Shown here: piece by piece, positions 1 through 7,576 of the stretch
Layout of the letters: each line of letters starts with the position of its first letter
How positions within the stretch are numbered: position 1 is the stretch's first letter
Assembly (NCBI GenBank): GCA_026391775.1
Contig: JAPLDK010000022.1
Coordinates: 1-38,829 of the forward strand
Direction of reading: 5' to 3'
DNA: 38,829 nucleotides
Source: Bacteroidota bacterium
GTDB lineage: Bacteria > Bacteroidota > Bacteroidia > Bacteroidales > FEN-979
Notes under the pieces: model-generated
Database searches by the model: none
The model's input: the letters and a program-made list of their open reading frames with translations, nothing else
Told to the model about the DNA's origin: nothing
Program-made: the position numbers and the translations under genes

Positions 1-545
1 ATGGGGTCTCGAAAAATGATTTTGACAACTGGGTTTTACAGCAGTCTTCTTCTCCCACCTGCTGGTATGGTGTTAAATTTTTTAATGTTTTCGGCCCTAA
101 TGAATATCATAAAGGGCGGATGGCATCCGTGGTTTTTCATGCCTATAACCAGATTAAAACAAATGGGAAAGTCAGGCTGTTCCGTTCTCAACGTCCCGAT
201 TACCAGGACGGGAAGCAGCTGAGGGATTTTATTTATGTGAAGGATGTCGTGGACGTTCTGTTCTATATGTATGAACACCGCGTAAACCCAGGTATTTATA
301 ACCTTGGGACCGGGAGGGCGCGTACATTTCTCGACCTGGTGAATTCCGTGTTTTTTTCTCTGGACATGGTTCCTGATATTGAATTTATTGATACGCCAGC
401 CGATATCCGTGACAAATACCAGTATTTTACTGAAGCAAAAATGGATAAGTTAAAACAGGCCGGGTATTCAAAGCCTTTCCACAGCCTGGAAGATGGCATC
501 AGTGAATATGTACAGGCATATCTGCAGTCAACAAGATATTACTGA
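1..545 (+). CDS. hldD: ADP-L-glycero-D-manno-heptose 6-epimerase, 3' part (HldD)
   Basis: The gene enters from outside the window: the frame is open from base 3, and the first in-frame ATG (120) lies inside a conserved block, so it is not the start. The translation contains KFFNVFGPNEYHKGGMASV, characteristic of HldD, then QLRDFIYVKDVVDV and YNLGTGRARTF, the substrate-binding half of an extended short-chain dehydrogenase/reductase epimerase. The NAD-binding Rossmann half and catalytic YxxxK would lie upstream. HldD epimerises ADP-D-glycero-D-manno-heptose to the L-glycero form, the last step of heptose precursor supply for lipopolysaccharide inner core, in the cytoplasm. The stop at 543-545 is one base before the ATG of the next gene, so the two are probably co-transcribed. 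Other NAD-dependent sugar epimerases are possible but fit this motif set less well. Confidence 0.93.
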   Translation, partial: GVSKNDFDNWVLQQSSSPTCWYGVKFFNVFGPNEYHKGRMASVVFHAYNQIKTNGKVRLFRSQRPDYQDGKQLRDFIYVKDVVDVLFYMYEHRVNPGIYNLGTGRARTFLDLVNSVFFSLDMVPDIEFIDTPADIRDKYQYFTEAKMDKLKQAGYSKPFHSLEDGISEYVQAYLQSTRYY

Positions 546-546
546 G

Positions 547-3483
547 ATGACAAATACCTGTCTTAGGTTTTTCTTTCCTGTTATCCTCATTTTGTTCATT
601 CTTAGCCTTATCCCCTTGGGTTTACAGGGCCAGTATTTTTCTACCGGCCAGGATCCGGCTTCAATCCGTTGGAAACAGATAAAAACAGATAAATACAAAA
701 TCATCTATCCGTCAACTTATGAGGCCCATGGCCAGTATGTTGCCAACATTATGGATAAGGTATGGAGGTATGAGACAAAAACCCTGTCTGCCAGGCTACC
801 CCGGATCCCGATCATCATACATACCGAATCAAGCTTAGCCAATGGTGTCACTGTATGGGCTCCGAAGCGAATTGAATTCTATCCGACCCCCGATCCCGAC
901 GCTTATGCTGAAGAATGGCTTGAACAGCTTGCCATCCATGAATACCGCCACGCCCTGCAGATCAATAAGATGAACAAGGGTTTCACAAGGGCATTATACT
1001 TTGTTTTAGGGGAACAGGCAACAGGCGGTATTCTGGGAGCATTTGTTCCAACCTGGTTCCTTGAAGGGGATGCCACTGTGACCGAAACTGCATTGACTAA
1101 GACCGGGCGGGGCCGGACAAGCGGGTTTGAAGGAGTCTTGCGCGCCCAATTGCTCGAAAATGGGATTGATAACTTCAACAAGGCTACACTGGGTTCCTAT
1201 AAAACCTTCACTCCCGATCCCTATGAACTCGGTTATTACCTGGTAGGCATGGGAAGGAAGGATTACGGGGCGAAATTATGGGATTACAGCCTTGATCACG
1301 TGGCAAAATATCCTTTCATGATTGTTCCGTTTGCAGATGGCATAAAACGAACAACCGGGCTTTCAAAAGTAAAATGGTACAGGAAATCCCTGGCCGAACT
1401 GGACAGTATCTGGAAGGAGCAGGACAATAAAACGCCCAAGACCCAGGGAAGGATGATCAGCCGGCGGAATCCGAAAAATTACACAACCTTCACACATCCT
1501 ATGTATTTTAACGACAGCACGGTCATTGCTGAACGCCAGAGCAATGAAGATGTTGACTGTTTTGTAAAGATCCTTTCCGGAGGCAGGGAGAAAAAATTAT
1601 TCCAGATAGGCGCGTACCAGGATGGAAGTAATTCGCTCTCCGATAATTTTATCGTCTGGGCCGAGTATGAACCCGACATCAGGTGGGGGAACAGGGATTA
1701 TTCAAGCATTAAACTTTATGACATGAAGACCCGTAAGGTACGCCACCTTACACATCGGTCAAGATATTTCGCTCCCAATCTTTCGCATGACGGATCAATG
1801 ATAGTTGCGGTGAGGATCAGTACGAACGGTGAATCATTTCTGGAGGTACTGAGCACCACCGACGGCCGTGTGCTGTTTTCTAAAAAAGCAGAGGGCAGTG
1901 CCACTTTCCAGTCGCCCGATTTCACCATTGATGACAAACAGCTGATCTACATTTACATGAATGAAAAGGGAAAGACGATTGCCATATGTGAGATGGCGGA
2001 TCAAAAATCTAAATACCACTTACCCTTTACTTTTACAGGTATTGATGGGCCATCCCATATTATGGGCAACTATATCATTTTCTCCTCCGACTATTCAGGG
2101 ATTGAGAACCTGTATGCCATCGATACAATTTCAGATAAGGTGTACCAGGTCACCTCTGCGCGATTTGGTGCATATGATCCCGATTTTAGCTCCGATAAAT
2201 CAAGACTGCTTTACTCCGATTACTGCAATGATGGCCTGATGGTTTCAGAAACCGGCTTAGATTCTTCCACATGGGTTCCATTAAGTAAGGTACAGGATCA
2301 TTCCTTTAAATTATATGATATATTGGCCGGGCAGGAAGGTGTTAACCTTCAGGATACACTGATGAATGAGGGCCTGTATAGGATGCTGCTTGACCGACGG
2401 AAAACATCGGATTCAGCGGGACTAAGTCATCCGCAGTATCCCTCAAAAAAATATTCAAAGGCGGCGCATCTCTTCAATGTCCATTCATGGGCACCGGTTT
2501 CCTTCAGTATATCAAACCTGACATTACATCCCGGGATTATGGCTTTATCGCAGAATGTACTGAGTTCAACCTTTGCAAGCGCAGGTTATGACTGGGATTA
2601 CAACGAACAAACCGGACAGTTCTTCCTGAACTTCAGTTACCAGGGCCTTTTCCCTGTCTTTGACCTGAATGCTTCATACGGAAAAAGGGCGGGCTACTAT
2701 ATTACTAGCATTACTTCGCCTAAAACAAGGTTCACCTGGAATGAATTTAAAATGAAACTGATTGTTTCGGTTCCTTTAAACTTCGCCAGAGGGACTTGGT
2801 ACAGGGGCCTTACACCTGCAATCGGCACTTCATTCATTGATGTGATACATAATAAATCCACTCCGGAACTTTTTACAACCGGCTGGATTAACACCATAAC
2901 TTACAGTCTGAATTATTTTCAGTACAGGCGTTCAAACTACCAGGACATGTATTACCGCTGGGGGCAGGATTTACAGTTCAGCTTAACAAACAGCCCTTTT
3001 GGTGCAAATGACATGGGATCTATCTGGGCTATTCAGACAAATCTGTATTTCCCGGGTTTATTAAGACACCATGGTTTATGGCTTTACGGGGGCTATCAGC
3101 AGAGAAATGAAAATACAGTCTTTGGGTACAGCTATTCGGAGGTAATTCCTTATCCACGCGGATATAATAACGGCTATGACAACCACCTGTTCAGTTTCTC
3201 GGCAAATTACAAATTCCCATTGTTCCGGCCCGACTGGAGTGTTGGCGGAGTGCTGTATTTCAAGCGTTTCAAGCTAAACCTCTTCTACGACCAGGCCATG
3301 GGTGACGACAGCAAAATTATTGACTGGTGCCTTCCGAACCTTTACCAGACTATCGGGTCAGAACTTACAGCGGAACTTCATATTCTGAGGTTTGTTTATC
3401 CCTTCGAATTAGGAATACGGCCGATGTACTTTCCCACCAACAATTCCTGGGGCTGCCAGTTTGTATACTCTGTAAGCCTCTGA
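547..3483 (+). CDS. Secreted HEXXH (gluzincin-like) protein with TolB-like beta-propeller and outer-membrane barrel C-terminus
   Basis: This 978-residue protein starts at the ATG one base after the hldD stop; an upstream in-frame start at 493 would put 18 residues before the signal peptide and is less likely. Residues 1-30 form a signal peptide ending near LGLQGQ. Around residue 131 lies HEYRH, an HEXXH zinc-protease motif, followed at about 173 by a glutamate in TWFLEGDA, a plausible third ligand of a gluzincin. Residues about 300-620 contain repeated Asp-rich blades (FSSDYSGIENLY, DFSSDKSRLLYSD) like the TolB/WD40 propeller. The last 300 or so residues alternate aromatic and polar residues and end in VYSVSL, as expected for an outer-membrane beta-barrel. 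Inferred role: surface or periplasmic-facing peptidase-like protein anchored in the outer membrane. Substrate and name are unknown; proteolytic activity is inferred from the motif only. Confidence 0.85.
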   Translation: MTNTCLRFFFPVILILFILSLIPLGLQGQYFSTGQDPASIRWKQIKTDKYKIIYPSTYEAHGQYVANIMDKVWRYETKTLSARLPRIPIIIHTESSLANGVTVWAPKRIEFYPTPDPDAYAEEWLEQLAIHEYRHALQINKMNKGFTRALYFVLGEQATGGILGAFVPTWFLEGDATVTETALTKTGRGRTSGFEGVLRAQLLENGIDNFNKATLGSYKTFTPDPYELGYYLVGMGRKDYGAKLWDYSLDHVAKYPFMIVPFADGIKRTTGLSKVKWYRKSLAELDSIWKEQDNKTPKTQGRMISRRNPKNYTTFTHPMYFNDSTVIAERQSNEDVDCFVKILSGGREKKLFQIGAYQDGSNSLSDNFIVWAEYEPDIRWGNRDYSSIKLYDMKTRKVRHLTHRSRYFAPNLSHDGSMIVAVRISTNGESFLEVLSTTDGRVLFSKKAEGSATFQSPDFTIDDKQLIYIYMNEKGKTIAICEMADQKSKYHLPFTFTGIDGPSHIMGNYIIFSSDYSGIENLYAIDTISDKVYQVTSARFGAYDPDFSSDKSRLLYSDYCNDGLMVSETGLDSSTWVPLSKVQDHSFKLYDILAGQEGVNLQDTLMNEGLYRMLLDRRKTSDSAGLSHPQYPSKKYSKAAHLFNVHSWAPVSFSISNLTLHPGIMALSQNVLSSTFASAGYDWDYNEQTGQFFLNFSYQGLFPVFDLNASYGKRAGYYITSITSPKTRFTWNEFKMKLIVSVPLNFARGTWYRGLTPAIGTSFIDVIHNKSTPELFTTGWINTITYSLNYFQYRRSNYQDMYYRWGQDLQFSLTNSPFGANDMGSIWAIQTNLYFPGLLRHHGLWLYGGYQQRNENTVFGYSYSEVIPYPRGYNNGYDNHLFSFSANYKFPLFRPDWSVGGVLYFKRFKLNLFYDQAMGDDSKIIDWCLPNLYQTIGSELTAELHILRFVYPFELGIRPMYFPTNNSWGCQFVYSVSL

Positions 3484-4251
3484 TTAAAAATCCACTTCAA
3501 GTAAGGTGGGGCAGTGGTCGGAATGTTTTGCATCGGGCAGGATTGCGGCTCTCAGCAGTTGTTTTTCAATTGGTGGAGTAACAACCTGGTAATCAATACG
3601 CCATCCCAGATTTCTTGACCTGGCCCCGGCCCGGAAACTCCACCAGGTATAATTGCGCGGTTCCTGGTTGAAAACACGGAAAGTATCGATGAAACCGCTG
3701 TCGAAAAACCTGGTCAGCCATTCCCTTTCTTCCGGGAGAAATCCGCTGCTTGTGGCATTTCTGACCGGGTCATGAATATCAATAGGTTTATGACAGATAT
3801 TGAAATCCCCGCAGATGATCAGGTTGGGGCGGGTTTTCCGAAGTTCATTTACATACCTGAGGAAATCTTCAAGCCAGGTCATTTTAAAGCCCTGGCGGAC
3901 GTCACCTGTTGTGCCTGAGGGATGATAAACGCACATCACAGTGATATTGCCGAAATGCGCCATAATGGTCCTGCCCTCGTCATCATACTTTTGGATGTTC
4001 ATACCGAAATCCACGTGATCGGGCTTGGTTTTTGAAAGAATGCCTACCCCGCTGTATCCCTTCTTGACGGCAGAGAACCAGTAATGATGGTATCCCAGGG
4101 CTTCGAAAAGTTCCACTGGAATCTGGTCAGGTTGTGCTTTGGTTTCCTGGAAGCAGACTATATCGGGATTGGCAGCGCTGAGCCAATCGGCAAGCCCTTT
4201 TCCAGCAGCAGACCTGATCCCGTTGAGATTATATGATATGATCCTTTTCAT
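3484..4251 (-). CDS. exoA: Exodeoxyribonuclease III (AP endonuclease)
   Basis: The 255-residue product has the usual length and all signature blocks of the ExoIII/APE family: ISYNLNGIRSA at the N-terminus, Glu36 in CFQETKA (metal ligand), CGDFNICHKPIDIHDP in the middle, WRIDYQVVT and the terminal SDHCP containing the catalytic Asp245-His246 pair. It cleaves DNA 5' to abasic sites and degrades 3' ends in base-excision repair, in the cytoplasm. The stop codon abuts that of the upstream convergent gene without a gap. The start lies 51 bases from the divergent CLC gene, with a TAnnTTTG-type element in between. The name xth would be equally acceptable; the sequence is closer in style to ExoA of Gram-positive bacteria and Bacteroidota than to E. 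coli Xth, by eye. Confidence 0.95.
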   Translation of the reverse strand: MKRIISYNLNGIRSAAGKGLADWLSAANPDIVCFQETKAQPDQIPVELFEALGYHHYWFSAVKKGYSGVGILSKTKPDHVDFGMNIQKYDDEGRTIMAHFGNITVMCVYHPSGTTGDVRQGFKMTWLEDFLRYVNELRKTRPNLIICGDFNICHKPIDIHDPVRNATSSGFLPEEREWLTRFFDSGFIDTFRVFNQEPRNYTWWSFRAGARSRNLGWRIDYQVVTPPIEKQLLRAAILPDAKHSDHCPTLLEVDF

Positions 4252-4260
4252 GTTCGAATG

Positions 4261-4295
4261 TTTGGTCCAAAAGTAAGAATATACTGTTACATTTG
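4261..4295 (+). promoter_or_regulatory. Putative promoter for the CLC gene (-33 TTTG, -7 TACATTTG)
   Basis: TACATTTG at 4288-4295 fits the Bacteroidota -7 consensus TAnnTTTG, and a TTTG at 4261-4264 lies 23 bases upstream, somewhat wider than the usual 19-21. The element falls after the ATG at 4258, which argues that translation begins at 4303 and that the mRNA leader is very short or absent. Confidence 0.4.
4268..4275 (-). promoter_or_regulatory. Putative -7 promoter element for exoA
   Basis: CAAAAGTA on the plus strand reads TACTTTTG on the minus strand and fits the Bacteroidota -7 consensus TAnnTTTG. It would start transcription roughly 10 bases before the exoA ATG at 4251. No convincing -33 TTTG is seen at the expected distance, so this is a motif match only. 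Confidence 0.4.
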
Positions 4296-4302
4296 CAGTA
4301 TC

Positions 4303-6075
4303 ATGTCACGACATACGCTTTTCGACAGGATCTATCTTTACCAGTATAAGATAATAAAGCCGCGGCAGTTCGTGCTGGTACTCAGTTTTGTCGTCGGGAT
4401 ACTAAGCGGTCTCGCCGGTGTGGTCCTGAAAAACACCTTGTATTATACAAATTTTTTTCTGACCAACGGGTTTACATTTAAAGCGATTCATTTTCTTTAC
4501 CTTCTTTATCCCTTATTCGGTTTAATACTTACCTGGTTCTTCGTGAAATATTTTGTGAAGGACAACATCAATCATGGCATAAGCAAAGTCCTTTATGGGA
4601 TCTCCAAGAACCAAAGTCAGATAAAGCCACACAATACATGGAGTTCCCTGGTTGCCTGTACGCTTACACTCGGTTTCGGAGGATCTGTGGGACCCGAAGC
4701 TCCAGGTGTGCTCACAGGCTCGGCTATTGGTTCTAACCTTGCCAGGCTTTTCAGGCAAGATTATAAAAATACAACCCTTTTACTTGGCTGTGGAGCGGCA
4801 GGGGCATTGGCGAGCCTTTTCTCAGCTCCTATTGCTGGAGTTGTTTTCGTGATTGAGGTCTTGCTGATGGACATGACGATGACCAACCTTATTCCACTAC
4901 TGATCTCTGCTGTGACTGGCTCTCTTGTGTCAACGTTCCTGATGGGAAAGGAAGTAGCCTTTTCATTTGTACTTCTGTCTCCTTTTCATTTTCATGAAAC
5001 AGGATACTATATTCTCCTGGGTGTTTTTACCGGCTTTGTATCGGTGTATTTTATGCGCGGAAGTGCATGGATAGAGCGATTACTTGGCAAAATGCATCCC
5101 GGGGTGAGATTACCGCTTGCAGGTATTGTTTTAGCTGTTTTGATATTTATTTATCCTTCATTATTCGGGGAGGGTTATACAATCCTGAAAGAAGTACTGA
5201 ATGGCAATGCCGAGATCATAGGTAATCCCGGATTTTTCGGATGGATGAAAACCAGCCCTTACCTCTTCCTGCTGATCATCTTTGGCCTGATCATCTCAAA
5301 AGTTTTAGCCATGTCGGTGACCCAGGGAAGCGGCGGGATTGGCGGGACTTTTGCACCGGCTCTTTTTGTTGGCGTTATCAGCGGCCTTTTCCTTTCCCAT
5401 GGTATTAATCTGAGTTTAGGCTCGCATCTGCCCGAAAGTAATTTTGCGCTTGTGGGGATGGCAGGTATTATGACAGGCGTAATGCACGCCCCGCTCACTG
5501 CAATTTTCCTTATTGCTGAGATCACAGGGGGATACGAGTTACTCACTCCCCTGATCATCTCCTCAACAGTATCTTATCTGACAGTATTTTATTTCGAGCC
5601 TCATTCCATCTATGCACGGCAGTTGGCCACACGTAAGGAACTCATCACCCACCATAAGGATAATGCCATACTTAGCTTTATGAACCCAGCCAGCCTGATC
5701 GAAAAGAACTTTCTGAGCATTTCCCCCGACAGCAGCCTGGGTGACCTGGTGAGGGTGGTTGCCGAATCCTCCCGCAATATTTTTCCGGTCGTAGATTCAG
5801 AAAACACTTTTTACGGGGTAGTAACCCTGGATCATATTCGCGGTATTATGTTTGACAGGGAACTTTATGATACGAAGTTCGTAAGGGACCTGATGTACAT
5901 GCCTGAATTTTTTATTACTCCGGATGACGATATGGAAAAGATCATGGCACTTTTCCAGAGAAACGACAGATTCAATATTCCCGTTTTAAAGGATGGCAAA
6001 TACATCGGTTTCATTAGCCGTGCCAATGTCTTTTCGGAATACCGCAGACTGCTGAAACAGTTTTCGGAGGAATGA
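4303..6075 (+). CDS. CLC-family chloride channel/transporter with tandem CBS domains
   Basis: A 590-residue inner-membrane protein with about ten hydrophobic segments in residues 20-430. CLC selectivity motifs are visible: GGSVGPEAPG with the gating-position glutamate at about residue 132, and GSGGIGGTFAPALFVG for the G-x-F-x-P anion-coordinating loop. The C-terminal 130 residues form two CBS domains (NFLSISPDSSLGDLV and FFITPDDDMEKIMALFQ, each with an FPVVD or NIPVLKDG core), which usually bind adenine nucleotides and modulate transport. The retained glutamate is compatible with Cl-/H+ exchange, but channel versus exchanger cannot be settled by reading. The start at 4303 was preferred to 4258 because a -7 promoter element lies between them. 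It is divergent from exoA and convergent with gatD; nothing links its function to either neighbour. Confidence 0.93.
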   Translation: MSRHTLFDRIYLYQYKIIKPRQFVLVLSFVVGILSGLAGVVLKNTLYYTNFFLTNGFTFKAIHFLYLLYPLFGLILTWFFVKYFVKDNINHGISKVLYGISKNQSQIKPHNTWSSLVACTLTLGFGGSVGPEAPGVLTGSAIGSNLARLFRQDYKNTTLLLGCGAAGALASLFSAPIAGVVFVIEVLLMDMTMTNLIPLLISAVTGSLVSTFLMGKEVAFSFVLLSPFHFHETGYYILLGVFTGFVSVYFMRGSAWIERLLGKMHPGVRLPLAGIVLAVLIFIYPSLFGEGYTILKEVLNGNAEIIGNPGFFGWMKTSPYLFLLIIFGLIISKVLAMSVTQGSGGIGGTFAPALFVGVISGLFLSHGINLSLGSHLPESNFALVGMAGIMTGVMHAPLTAIFLIAEITGGYELLTPLIISSTVSYLTVFYFEPHSIYARQLATRKELITHHKDNAILSFMNPASLIEKNFLSISPDSSLGDLVRVVAESSRNIFPVVDSENTFYGVVTLDHIRGIMFDRELYDTKFVRDLMYMPEFFITPDDDMEKIMALFQRNDRFNIPVLKDGKYIGFISRANVFSEYRRLLKQFSEE

Positions 6076-6092
6076 CCGCAATTACAAATTAG

Positions 6093-6152
6093 GATTTACG
6101 AATTACGAATCAGGGTAATATTCACCAAATCATAAATCGTAAATCGTAAATT
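6093..6152. repeat. Imperfect inverted repeat of TTACGAA-type units between convergent genes
   Basis: Bases 6093-6114 and 6131-6152 are imperfect reverse complements; each arm is built of a 7-8 bp unit (TTTACGAA/TTACGAAT in the left arm, AATCGTA repeated in the right). It lies between the CLC stop and the gatD stop and reaches into the latter. A stem-loop here could end transcripts from both sides, though it is AT-rich and has no clear U-tract. Confidence 0.6.
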
Positions 6153-7536
6153 ATTTATGGAACTTCTTGATAAACGCTTCCACCTCCGGTACACCCCCCT
6201 GGTAGATGAGGTAACCGTTGTATGGTTCACGGGGTGTGATGTCGCTGTTAATAGGGGTTAACATTATCTTCTTCACTTCTTCAAGGTCGGAAGTCTGTCC
6301 AAGAGCCCAGCCCAGCTTGATATAGGCTACTTCGGGCAACATGTTTTCCAGGGGGATCACGCCCTTGGCCATAAGGTCACGACCTGTATCGTAAACGAAC
6401 ATATGAACATAACCCCAAAGGGTCTGCACGGTCATATACACAGCAACACCTCTGTCACGTGCCCTTTCGATGGCGGGATAGAGGGGCTTGTTAACATGGC
6501 CGAGGCCGGTGCCGATGATGATGATCCCTTTATAGCCGTTTTCGACCAGTGAATCAATCATATCGGGCTGCATGTTGGTATAATAATAGATCATGGCCAC
6601 CTTTTCCTCAAACACAGGGGTAATTTTCACATTGCGGTCATTGCGACGGCGGTTATAATCGTCCTTGATGGGAACAACGCCTTTGCGGCTTACTGTGGCA
6701 ATTGGAGTATCCCCTATTGTGCGGAAGGTGGAGCGATAGGATGAGTGCATCTTGCGCACCCTGGTCCCCCTGTGCAAAAACCCATACTCATCCGAAGTGG
6801 GTCCGAACATACATACCATTACCTCGGCAATATCTCCATGGCCTGCAGCAGTTGCGGCATGCATGAGGTTTAAGGCGGCATCGGAACTGGGGCGGTCGGA
6901 GGAGCGCTGGGAGCCTACAAGAACGATAGGAATCGGAGAATTCTGCACCATGAACGTAAGAGCGGCAGAAGTATAATGCATGGTATCGGTACCATGGCCG
7001 ATAATGATGCCCTGTATACCTTTTTCAATCTCTTCACCAATGGCAACAGCCAGTTTCCTGTATTGCAAAGGGCCCATATTTTCGCTGAAAACTGCAAAAA
7101 TCTTTTCTGTAGTCAGGTTGCAGATATCGGCAAGCTCAGGCACTGCCCCATATAATTCCCCTGGTGAAAACGCAGGGATAACGGCCCCGGTGCGGTAATC
7201 AAGCCTGGAAGCAATGGTTCCCCCGGTTCCCAGCAATTTTACGTTGGGTTTTCCTTTGGAATAAGGGAACTCTTTTTCGGGAATTTTATATACTGCCTTC
7301 TTATAGCCAAGTTCTATAATATCGGTAATAGTGTCAATATCAATGCCTATGTTATAACCGGTAAAGAATTTCATTACAAGGTGCTTATCGTCTGTGTTTT
7401 CAGCCCTTGGAAGGATTGTACCCTCAAAAACACCGCGGGTTGTATCAACTTTCACCTTGGCCCATACCCGGGCATTGAATTTTTGCAGAACTTCGAGTGC
7501 GCGTCCTTTATAACCCTGGAAAATATCTTCGCTCAT
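6151..7536 (-). CDS. gatD: Archaeal-type Glu-tRNA(Gln) amidotransferase subunit D (asparaginase-like glutaminase)
   Basis: The 461-residue product has an N-terminal domain of about 95 residues with a small beta-barrel pattern (VWAKVKVDTTRGVFEGTILP), the feature that separates GatD from plain L-asparaginase. The asparaginase domain follows: LLGTGGTIAS (nucleophile Thr107), HGTDTMHYTS (Thr183-Asp184) and RGTRVRKMHSS (Lys262) supply the complete Thr-Thr-Asp-Lys set. GatD releases ammonia from glutamine or asparagine and channels it to GatE, which amidates Glu-tRNA(Gln). It lies 40 bases downstream of gatE in the same direction, so the two form an operon encoding both subunits of the heterotetramer. 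GatDE has been described as an archaeal system, so its presence in a Bacteroidota context is unusual. A plain AnsA asparaginase was considered and rejected because of the N-terminal domain and the gatE neighbour. Confidence 0.93.
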   Translation of the reverse strand: MSEDIFQGYKGRALEVLQKFNARVWAKVKVDTTRGVFEGTILPRAENTDDKHLVMKFFTGYNIGIDIDTITDIIELGYKKAVYKIPEKEFPYSKGKPNVKLLGTGGTIASRLDYRTGAVIPAFSPGELYGAVPELADICNLTTEKIFAVFSENMGPLQYRKLAVAIGEEIEKGIQGIIIGHGTDTMHYTSAALTFMVQNSPIPIVLVGSQRSSDRPSSDAALNLMHAATAAGHGDIAEVMVCMFGPTSDEYGFLHRGTRVRKMHSSYRSTFRTIGDTPIATVSRKGVVPIKDDYNRRRNDRNVKITPVFEEKVAMIYYYTNMQPDMIDSLVENGYKGIIIIGTGLGHVNKPLYPAIERARDRGVAVYMTVQTLWGYVHMFVYDTGRDLMAKGVIPLENMLPEVAYIKLGWALGQTSDLEEVKKIMLTPINSDITPREPYNGYLIYQGGVPEVEAFIKKFHK

Positions 7537-7544
7537 AAAATATA

Positions 7545-7576
7545 TAGTGAAATAGTGTAATGGTGAAATAGCGAAA
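7545..7576. repeat. Four tandem copies of an 8-bp unit, consensus TAGYGAAA, in the gatE-gatD spacer
   Basis: Four successive octamers begin at 7545, 7553, 7561 and 7569 and differ from TAGYGAAA at no more than one position each. They fill nearly the whole 40-bp gap between the gatE stop codon (7577-7579) and the gatD start (7536). The same unit appears at 11405-11460, 27975-27990 and 38440-38494. Confidence 0.8.

Noticed and set aside
120-545. A 141-residue protein starting at the ATG at 120
   Set aside because: The ATG is inside the conserved HldD block; the frame is open to the window edge.
4675-4720. Apparent loss of the CLC gating glutamate in GGSVGPEAPG
   Set aside because: Aligned as G-P-E-A-P against the family G-R-E-G-P the glutamate is present; the first impression came from shifting the motif by one repeat.
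6151-7536. Plain cytoplasmic L-asparaginase
   Set aside because: The extra N-terminal domain and the neighbouring gatE fit GatD; an AnsA would be about 330-350 residues.
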